A stretch of 10,368 nt of DNA, from positions 1 through 10,368 of the forward strand of contig CALMJO010000448.1 of the NCBI GenBank assembly GCA_937864375.1. The letters run 5' to 3'. How positions within the stretch are numbered: position 1 is the stretch's first letter; every line of letters begins with the position of its first letter. Positions 4,668 through 10,368 of the stretch are shown one piece after another. A program made the position numbers and the translations under genes. The notes beneath the pieces were generated by a model that was not told the origin of the DNA, ran no database searches, and saw only the letters and a program-made list of their open reading frames with translations. Source of the stretch: an uncultured Spirochaetota bacterium. GTDB taxonomy: Bacteria; Spirochaetota; UBA4802; UBA5368.

Positions 4668-6071
4668 ATGATGCGCACGATTTTGGCACTGTTGCTGGCA
4701 GCCTCGCTCCTGCACTCGTCAGGGCGCGCTGCGGAGCCCGCGAAGGACCCCGTGGACGAGGATTCTCTCTTCACGAAGGAGACCACGGTCACCCCCGCCG
4801 GCAAGGTCACGGACGACACACTCGCCGCGAAGGCCGAGCAGCAGTCGCTTGCGCTGGGCGGCTTCATCAACGCGCGCTACGGCTACCTCATGGACCGCGA
4901 CTGGCTGCTGGACGACGGAGGGAGCTTCGACGACAACTCGCTTTTCCCGCGGGTGCAGGGCTATTTCACGCTGGACGCGCGGCTCCTGCGCGGGATGAAG
5001 GGATTCGCCGCCGTGAGCCTCAACTATTACCCCAACGGCACCACCGTGGAGCATGCCTACACGGACCCGGCCGCGGTCCCGCCCGTGAAAAAAACCTACA
5101 CGGAGGAGGTCACAACCACCTACCGCGTGGACGAGCTCTTCGTGGACTTCAACCTGGGGAGGGTCGTGTACTTCCGCGCGGGCAAGCAGGTCCTCAAGTG
5201 GGGCGTGGGCACCCTCTGGTCCCCCACCGACCTCATCAACGTGGATAAAAAAAACATCCTGGACTCCTCTCAGGTGCGCGAGGGGGCGAGCGGGTTGAAG
5301 ATGCACATCCCCTTCGGGACGCGCGCCAACATCTACAGCTTCGTTAAGACCAACAACGCGGACAACCTGGACGGGCTGGCCCTCGCGAACAAGTTCGAGC
5401 TCCTCCTGGGAAAGACCGAGGTATCCCTCTCCGCGCTCCTCAACGGGGCGGCGGTGCCGGTGTACGGCTGCGATTTCACCTCGCGCGTCTTTACCATAGA
5501 CATCCACGGCGAGGCGTCGGCCTCCTACGGCGACCCGGCCCCGAAGATGCGAAATGTCAGCTTCACAGTCCTCGTGCCCCCGGCGGTCCCGTCCCCGACG
5601 ATGGTCGCCACCCCCGACGAGTACCGCAGGCGCGGGGAATGGGTCTACCGCGCGAGCGCGGGACTGGGGCGCGGCTTTGACGTGCTGGACGTCCACGAGC
5701 GCGTGCGCCTGGACGCCGAGTTCTTCTACAACGGCTCCGGATACCGGGACCGCATGTTCAACAGGGGGCAGGCCGCATCGGCGTACTTCGCGCAGGAGGG
5801 TTACTACGAGCCCAACTATTACGGCGTGTACTATGCGGGGCTCTTCTGCACCGTCTCGCAGGTCTTCACCCAGGACCTGTCCCTGGCGCTCAATTACATA
5901 GCGAACCTGACCGACGGATCCTCGGTCGTCTCCGGCATGCTCTCCTACACCCTCACGTACAACTTCACCCTGGGCCTGATGGTCAACGGCTTCCTGGGAA
6001 AGGGCAACCGTGAATACACCGCGCAGGGGAACGCCATGACCGTGGAATGCAGCGCCAGGGTGGTCTTCTAG
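4668..6071 (+). CDS. Outer-membrane beta-barrel (porin-like) protein
   Basis: This 467-residue protein has a signal peptide (residues 1-22, ending GRAAE). It then has a charged linker (about 23-60) and a long series of alternating aromatic and small residues typical of transmembrane beta-strands. The segment RAGKQVLKWGVGTLWSPTDL (170-189) resembles a turn-strand signature seen in large porin-like families such as DUF1302-type barrels, where a conserved 'GKQ..x.WG' precedes a loop. The chain ends in SARVVF, with C-terminal Phe, as expected of a BAM recognition signal. GGGGAGG (4651-4657) lies 10 bases before ATG 4668; the ATG at 4671 is an alternative. Such barrels often work with LolA-like proteins and RND/MMPL exporters, and the gene at 312 is of that type, but the two are 3.6 kb apart. 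Substrate is unknown. The barrel assignment is firm; the subfamily is not. Confidence 0.8.
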   Translation: MMRTILALLLAASLLHSSGRAAEPAKDPVDEDSLFTKETTVTPAGKVTDDTLAAKAEQQSLALGGFINARYGYLMDRDWLLDDGGSFDDNSLFPRVQGYFTLDARLLRGMKGFAAVSLNYYPNGTTVEHAYTDPAAVPPVKKTYTEEVTTTYRVDELFVDFNLGRVVYFRAGKQVLKWGVGTLWSPTDLINVDKKNILDSSQVREGASGLKMHIPFGTRANIYSFVKTNNADNLDGLALANKFELLLGKTEVSLSALLNGAAVPVYGCDFTSRVFTIDIHGEASASYGDPAPKMRNVSFTVLVPPAVPSPTMVATPDEYRRRGEWVYRASAGLGRGFDVLDVHERVRLDAEFFYNGSGYRDRMFNRGQAASAYFAQEGYYEPNYYGVYYAGLFCTVSQVFTQDLSLALNYIANLTDGSSVVSGMLSYTLTYNFTLGLMVNGFLGKGNREYTAQGNAMTVECSARVVF

Positions 6072-6097
6072 CGATTCGGCCCCCCGTAAAAGTCTTG

Positions 6098-6126
6098 TTG
6101 TGTTTTGGCGGTTTCTGCGATATCAT
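6098..6126 (+). promoter_or_regulatory. Putative promoter placing transcription start at the ATG of the next gene
   Basis: TTGTGT (6098-6103, 3/6), a 17-base spacer and TATCAT (6121-6126, 5/6) form a sigma70-like pair. The -10 ends 6 bases before the ATG at 6133, so the mRNA could be leaderless. No Shine-Dalgarno site is visible before either possible start of the gene, which agrees with this reading. Confidence 0.38.
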
Positions 6127-6132
6127 TGGTAC

Positions 6133-7506
6133 ATGCACCAGGGAACCAATGGCAGGAGGGCGGGCATCATCCCGCGGGCATGCATCGTGCTCGCGGCGGC
6201 GCTCATGCTCCTGCCCGCGCATCGCCTCGCCGGGGAGCCGGGCATGAAGGACGAACCGGGCGTCCCCTCGCGTTTCATCGACGCGCGCAACCGGGCGGTC
6301 GCGTGGCTCGAGGGGCAGATGGTGCCCGGCAAGGTCCTTGCCCGCCCACAGCCGGGGCGCGAGGGCATGATAATGAGCTTTGGCGTGGCCGAGGGGCACG
6401 CGCTCTATGGCAAATCGAGCCTTTACGACAACGCGCTCGCGATCATCGCGCTGGACATGGCCGGCCGCACGGACCAGGCCACCCGCATCGCCGCCGCGGT
6501 CTGCGCGCAGATGGACACGTCCCCCGAGCCATGGTTTTTCTACAACCTTCACAACGCATGGCCCGAGCCCGGAAGTCCCGAGGCCGTCTCCCGCACGGGC
6601 GCCTCGGCATGGCTGGGGTGCGCGCTCGTCTTCCACTGCCAGGTGCTTCTCCTCGAGGACTGCTCCTCCGAGGGTGCACGGTATGCGTACTTCGCAAGAT
6701 ACGCGAAGAGTCTCGCCCAGGCGATCATGAAGCGGCAGGTCCGGGACGCCGAGGACCGTCGCTACGGGCTCGTTCCCGGGGGACTGAACTCGATCGTCCT
6801 GTCATGGGACCCGCTCACGAAGTCGCCGCTTGAAACCTTTAAAAGGATGGAGATCGACTGGGTGAGCACCGAGCATTCCATAGACACCTGGTTTTTCCTC
6901 AACGCGCTGGCCGTGATGACGGGGAAGGACCGGTACCGCCGGGACGCCGCGCTTGTCCGCGCGGGCATCATGAAGCGGCTGTGGAACGAGGGGCTCAGGC
7001 AGTTCAGCACCGGCATGACCCGCTGGGAGACCGACACGGCCGAATCGCTGGACTGCGCCTCGTGGGGCTCCATCTTCCTCCAGGCGACCGGGGAGCGCGA
7101 AAAGGCCCTGGCGGCCCTGAAGACGTGCGGGAACGACCTGAACCGCCACGGCGACGTTCTTGGCTACCGGCCCTACAACAACGCGATGATCTACGACACC
7201 CCCGTCCTGAACGACAAGATGTTCCCCGGGGACCCGGAAAAAAGGTGGAACAGTCTCCCCTTCGTGTGGCCCGAGGGCTCGCTCGGGGTGGCGCTTGCCG
7301 CGATTCGGAATAATCAGGTTGAGCAGTGGACGGAAATTCTCGACAATATAATAAAGATGCAGCTGCCCGACGGCGGAATTCCCTATGCGAGCGAGGAGGT
7401 CCCCAACCTGTTCACGAAGCGGACTGCCGTCGCATCCGCGGCCTGGCTCGTAATCGCGGTCAATGCGCTCGCGAACCCCGAGCTGGACGCGCTGTTCTGG
7501 CGCTAG
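6133..7506 (+). CDS. Secreted or membrane-anchored six-hairpin glycosidase-like (alpha/alpha toroid) protein
   Basis: From ATG 6133 the protein has 457 residues; a GTG at 6100 in the same frame would add 11. The N-terminus is basic followed by a hydrophobic segment (ACIVLAAALMLLPA), giving a signal peptide or anchor. The remainder has the repeated helix-hairpin pattern of the six-hairpin glycosidase superfamily: SSLYDNALAIIAL (95-107), a WFFYNLHNAW loop, TEHSIDTWFFLNAL (246-259), LDCASWGSIFL, VWPEGSLGVALA (378-389) and GGIPYAS (414-420). Acidic and aromatic residues on the loops (E247, D251, W253, E381) are in the right places for a sugar-binding cleft, but I cannot name the catalytic pair. 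It is followed after 27 bases by the sensor gene, so they are probably cotranscribed. It likely processes or binds an extracellular or periplasmic glycan. The fold is likely; the reaction is not known. Confidence 0.68.
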   Translation: MHQGTNGRRAGIIPRACIVLAAALMLLPAHRLAGEPGMKDEPGVPSRFIDARNRAVAWLEGQMVPGKVLARPQPGREGMIMSFGVAEGHALYGKSSLYDNALAIIALDMAGRTDQATRIAAAVCAQMDTSPEPWFFYNLHNAWPEPGSPEAVSRTGASAWLGCALVFHCQVLLLEDCSSEGARYAYFARYAKSLAQAIMKRQVRDAEDRRYGLVPGGLNSIVLSWDPLTKSPLETFKRMEIDWVSTEHSIDTWFFLNALAVMTGKDRYRRDAALVRAGIMKRLWNEGLRQFSTGMTRWETDTAESLDCASWGSIFLQATGEREKALAALKTCGNDLNRHGDVLGYRPYNNAMIYDTPVLNDKMFPGDPEKRWNSLPFVWPEGSLGVALAAIRNNQVEQWTEILDNIIKMQLPDGGIPYASEEVPNLFTKRTAVASAAWLVIAVNALANPELDALFWR

Positions 7507-7533
7507 GTATGCGAATAAATAGAGAGGCCTCAC

Positions 7534-9555
7534 ATGAATCCGGTTGAAATAGCGAAGGGAATTTACTGGGTCGGCTCCGGCGATCATTCCGCCGGGATGA
7601 ACTGCAATCCCTACCTTCTTGTTGACGGCGAAGAGGCGGTCCTGATCGACCCGGGCTCCGTGCTGGACTTCCAGGCGGTGCGGGAGAGCGTCTCGTCGAT
7701 CGTCGACCCCCGAAAGATCAAGAATATAATCCTGCACCACCCGGACCCCGACCTCGCGTCGAGCCTGCCGCTCCTCGAGAGCGCAGGCGTTTCGGCCCGC
7801 GTCGTGACGCACTGGCGCAGCGCCATACTCATCCGTTATTACGGCTCGAACCTTCCCTATTACCTGGTCAACAGGCGCGAGTACAAGCTCGCGCTCGCCT
7901 CGGGCCGCATCCTGGAATTCGTGCTCGCGCCCTACCTTCACTTTCCGTCCGCCATAATGACCTACGACGCGGCGACGAAGACGCTCTTCTCCAGCGACCT
8001 CTTTGGCGCCCTCATTCCCGCCTGGAGCCTCTGGGCGGGCCAGGATTACGAGGAACTGATGAAGTCCTACCACGAACAGTACATGCCCTCCAACGAGGTG
8101 ATCCGCCCGGTCATTGAACACCTGATGGAAATGGACATCGCGACGATCGCGCCGCAGCACGGCTCGGTCATAAGGGAGGATGTTCCGAAATACATGCGGG
8201 CGCTGCGCGAGCTCGACTGCGGCCTGTATCTTTCGCCCGTCAAGAAGGACCTCGCCAGGGCGGGGCACTACGCGGGCCTGCTCACCATGGTCGTCAGGCG
8301 CATGTTCGCCCAGATGGGCAGGGACGAGGTGCTCGAGGTTCTCAAAGATTCGCCGGTAATCGTCGGGGAATCAGGCGAGGTGATGCCCCTCGCGGGATCG
8401 TCCACCCAGGACCTGTGGGAGCGCTTCTTCGAAACCGTGCTCGAACGCAAGGGAGAGCGATGGCTTTCGCTCCTGGAGAGCTTGGTCACCCGGCTGGTGA
8501 ACGAATACGGGATTCCCTACCCCGCGGTCTACAAATCGTACGTGTACCGCGCCACGCTCGCGACGGGCAAGCTCAAGGGAGAGTGTACCGAACCCGTGCC
8601 GCAGGCGCAGGAAGCCCCGCAGCCCGCGAAAAAGCATGAAACATGGACCATAATCGACCCCCTCACCGAGCTGTACAACGAGGGCTTCATGCGCCAGTAC
8701 TTGAAGAAGGAGATCGAGGCCGCGGGCAGGGAGCAGTTCAAGTTTGGGCTCATTTTCATGGAGATCGACAACATCGTGCTCATCAACAACAAGTTCGGAA
8801 GGACCGCGGGCGACGAGACCATTTCACACCTGGCCTACCTGCTGCGCCGCGTGCCCCAGACCGGGGATGCGATGCACAACGACCTCATCTTCAAGCTCAA
8901 CGGCGCCGGGTTCGTCTACTTCATGCCGGAGGGATCCAAGGAGGAGCTCGTGAAGGTCGCCGAGTCCATAAGGCGAAACATCAACAATTCCGAAATCTTC
9001 ATCACGTCCATCACCGTGTCGATGGGCATCGTCAACCACGAGGACATCTCTGACGAGCACCTCACGCCCGACGACGCGGTCGCGGCCGTCTACGACACCG
9101 GCCGCATGAAGGTGCGCATCGCGCGCAAGACCGGGAAGGACACCGTCTACGACAGGGTGCGCCTGGACGAGTACACGGAAACCTCCGGCAGGCTCCTCAT
9201 CGTGGACACCGACAAGGTCAACCGCGAGCTGTTGAAGAAATCCTTCGAGGTGCTCAAGTACTCCGTGGAGACCTGCGCGGACGGCGCCGCTGCGCTGGAG
9301 CTGTGCGAGAAGGAGCGTCCCGCGGCCGTCATCTCCGAGCTCATGATTCCCAAGCTGGACGGGTTCGGCCTGCGGCAGAAGATGATGGAATCGACCACGC
9401 TCAAGGACGTTCCCTTCATACTGGTCTCTCACGAAAAAAACGAGGCCTCCATCCAGCGCGCGCTCGCGCTCAGGATACGGCACTACTTCAAGAAGCCCTA
9501 CTTCCAGTCCGAGATCGTGGGCGTGGTGAAGGGCATCATCGACGAGAGCGTCTAG
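7534..9555 (+). CDS. ODP (flavodiiron-type metallo-beta-lactamase) sensor with degenerate GGDEF and C-terminal degenerate receiver
   Basis: This 673-residue protein lies 27 bases after the toroid gene, with AGAGAGG 6 bases before its ATG. Residues about 1-235 are a flavodiiron-type beta-lactamase fold like the oxygen-binding di-iron proteins (ODP) known from Treponema chemotaxis. Expected ligands are H69, D71 and D73 (HHPDPD), H136 (LHFPS), D155 (SSDLFG) and H209 (PQHG). The usual last His of the H-x-E-x-D-H motif is Leu74 and the Glu is Asp71. About 236-365 is a helical linker. About 371-545 is a GGDEF-like domain: DPLTELYN is good, but the GGDEF signature is NGAGF (456-460) and the first metal Asp is Glu410, so cyclase activity is not expected. 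About 552-673 is a receiver domain with D558, D560, S632 and K654 kept, but the phosphoacceptor Asp replaced by Glu602. It may therefore act as a ligand-driven scaffold. No DNA-binding output is present. Confidence 0.8.
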   Translation: MNPVEIAKGIYWVGSGDHSAGMNCNPYLLVDGEEAVLIDPGSVLDFQAVRESVSSIVDPRKIKNIILHHPDPDLASSLPLLESAGVSARVVTHWRSAILIRYYGSNLPYYLVNRREYKLALASGRILEFVLAPYLHFPSAIMTYDAATKTLFSSDLFGALIPAWSLWAGQDYEELMKSYHEQYMPSNEVIRPVIEHLMEMDIATIAPQHGSVIREDVPKYMRALRELDCGLYLSPVKKDLARAGHYAGLLTMVVRRMFAQMGRDEVLEVLKDSPVIVGESGEVMPLAGSSTQDLWERFFETVLERKGERWLSLLESLVTRLVNEYGIPYPAVYKSYVYRATLATGKLKGECTEPVPQAQEAPQPAKKHETWTIIDPLTELYNEGFMRQYLKKEIEAAGREQFKFGLIFMEIDNIVLINNKFGRTAGDETISHLAYLLRRVPQTGDAMHNDLIFKLNGAGFVYFMPEGSKEELVKVAESIRRNINNSEIFITSITVSMGIVNHEDISDEHLTPDDAVAAVYDTGRMKVRIARKTGKDTVYDRVRLDEYTETSGRLLIVDTDKVNRELLKKSFEVLKYSVETCADGAAALELCEKERPAAVISELMIPKLDGFGLRQKMMESTTLKDVPFILVSHEKNEASIQRALALRIRHYFKKPYFQSEIVGVVKGIIDESV

Positions 9556-9565
9556 GAAACGCACC

Positions 9566-10368
9566 GTGGAAGGAATAATCCCGCTCCTCTACATTCTGGC
9601 GGCAGTCACCGCGGTGAACGTGATCACCGCGGGCAGCATCGTGCTCCGCAAGCTCAGGGGAGCGCGGCGGAAGATGCGCGACCTGGACATGACGGACTTC
9701 CTGGTGAACGAGTTCGAGGGCATCCCCGAGGGACGGCGCATCGCCTACGTCGACCGGAATCTGGACGATTTCCTTGACCGCTACATGCGCTTCAGCCAGT
9801 CCGCGCTCCTCTCGCAGGACTTCAAGGACAAGGTGGTCCGCTACCTCCGCGAACGGGGCGTGGAGAGATGGTGCATGAAGCAGCTCAATTCGTGGAGATC
9901 GTTCCGCCGCTGCCGCGCCGCGGTCTTCCTTGGCTATTTCCCCTCGGCCGACGCGCGGCGCATGCTCGAGGACAGGATCCTCCGCGAGAAGCGGTACTAC
10001 ATCAAGCTCTACATCGCCCACTCGCTCATCGAGATCGGGGACACCTTTTCCCTGCGCTGCGTCGCCGGGAGCTGCCAGGGTGCGCCCGCGTGGTACCGGG
10101 AGAAGATCGCGTCGCTGCTCATCGAGACGGGCATGCGCTTCTACGAGCTCATGGACGAAATCATCGATTCGAACAACCGCGACATCATCCACATCATCAT
10201 CCAGTTCGCCTCGGTGTACCCGGACGAGCGCCTGAAGCTATACCTGCTCGAGAAGACGAAGTCCGGCGACCGCGAAATAGCGCTCGCGGCGGCCAGGAGC
10301 CTCTTCATACGGTATCCCTACGACGCGGAAATAGACCTCTTCTACGCCAGTTCCGACCTGGACGTGCT
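9566..10368 (+). CDS. Membrane-anchored HEAT-repeat-like protein (3' end beyond the window)
   Basis: The gene opens at GTG 9566, 10 bases after the stop of the sensor gene, with AGGA (9554-9557) 8 bases upstream. It stays open to the window end, giving 267 codons. No ATG occurs in frame until codon 37, inside the cytoplasmic part, so GTG is the best start. Residues 4-28 (IIPLLYILAAVTAVNVITAG) form a transmembrane anchor followed by a basic stop (RKLRGARRK). From about residue 90 the chain is a series of paired helices of HEAT-repeat type, for example CRAAVFLGYFPSADARRML, KLYIAHSLIEIGD, REIALAAARSLFIRYP. Such proteins are scaffolds. In many genomes a membrane-anchored HEAT protein precedes a BcsA-like glycosyltransferase, which would suit the toroid protein upstream, but that gene is not in the window. 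The fold is likely; the partner is unknown. Confidence 0.72.
   Translation, partial: MEGIIPLLYILAAVTAVNVITAGSIVLRKLRGARRKMRDLDMTDFLVNEFEGIPEGRRIAYVDRNLDDFLDRYMRFSQSALLSQDFKDKVVRYLRERGVERWCMKQLNSWRSFRRCRAAVFLGYFPSADARRMLEDRILREKRYYIKLYIAHSLIEIGDTFSLRCVAGSCQGAPAWYREKIASLLIETGMRFYELMDEIIDSNNRDIIHIIIQFASVYPDERLKLYLLEKTKSGDREIALAAARSLFIRYPYDAEIDLFYASSDLDV

Noticed and set aside
4719..5696. Minus-strand open frame (325 residues) opposite the beta-barrel gene
   Set aside because: It is an Arg/Val/His-rich shadow of high-GC coding sequence with no domain pattern, while the + strand has signal peptide, barrel strands and C-terminal Phe.
6802..8268. Long minus-strand open frame (488 residues), spanning the toroid and sensor genes
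   Set aside because: It crosses two genes with clear homology on the + strand, and its composition is that of a GC-rich antisense shadow without any recognisable motif.
1..10368. CRISPR array, tRNA or rRNA genes, transposase
   Set aside because: No regularly spaced direct repeats, cloverleaf or rRNA-like blocks, and no transposase motifs were seen on either strand.

Overview
The window reads as a high-GC diderm bacterium, probably anaerobic or microaerophilic. It holds two Cys-anchored lipoproteins, a beta-barrel outer-membrane protein, a LolA-like periplasmic protein, superoxide-reductase-like domains and a flavodiiron-type oxygen/iron-sensing domain. The ODP-type sensor (known from Treponema) and the small lipoproteins would fit Spirochaetota, but Desulfobacterota or another anaerobic phylum is equally possible; the assignment is weak. 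All confident genes are on the + strand.

Layout. (1) 1-1556: a LolA-like periplasmic protein (312-1091), flanked by two diverged copies of a dispersed repeat (about 50-192 and 1208-1389), one of which carries a strong inverted repeat. (2) 1557-2909: a compact three-gene group made of a secreted superoxide-reductase-like gene interrupted by an in-frame TGA, a 58-residue two-helix membrane protein rich in histidine, and a fusion of a superoxide-reductase-like domain to a C-terminal helical module. (3) 2910-4645: an AT-richer stretch with two lipoproteins that are each a stand-alone copy of that helical module, both followed by near-identical hairpins. (4) 4668-6071: a 467-residue outer-membrane beta-barrel. 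(5) 6133-10368: a co-directional cluster with very short gaps: a secreted (alpha/alpha)6-toroid protein, a 673-residue ODP / degenerate GGDEF / degenerate receiver protein, and the start of a membrane-anchored HEAT-repeat protein that runs off the window.

How it may work together (inference). Genes 2-5 look like a small envelope redox/iron system: a mononuclear-iron-type domain, a possible haem-binding two-helix partner, and a helical module delivered in fused and lipid-anchored forms. Genes 7-9 look like the front of an exopolysaccharide-type operon with an oxygen- or iron-responsive regulator whose usual output sites have been replaced. The most noteworthy points are the three-copy helical module family with its link to a superoxide-reductase fold, the in-frame TGA, and the sensor protein in which three domains all depart from their catalytic consensus.
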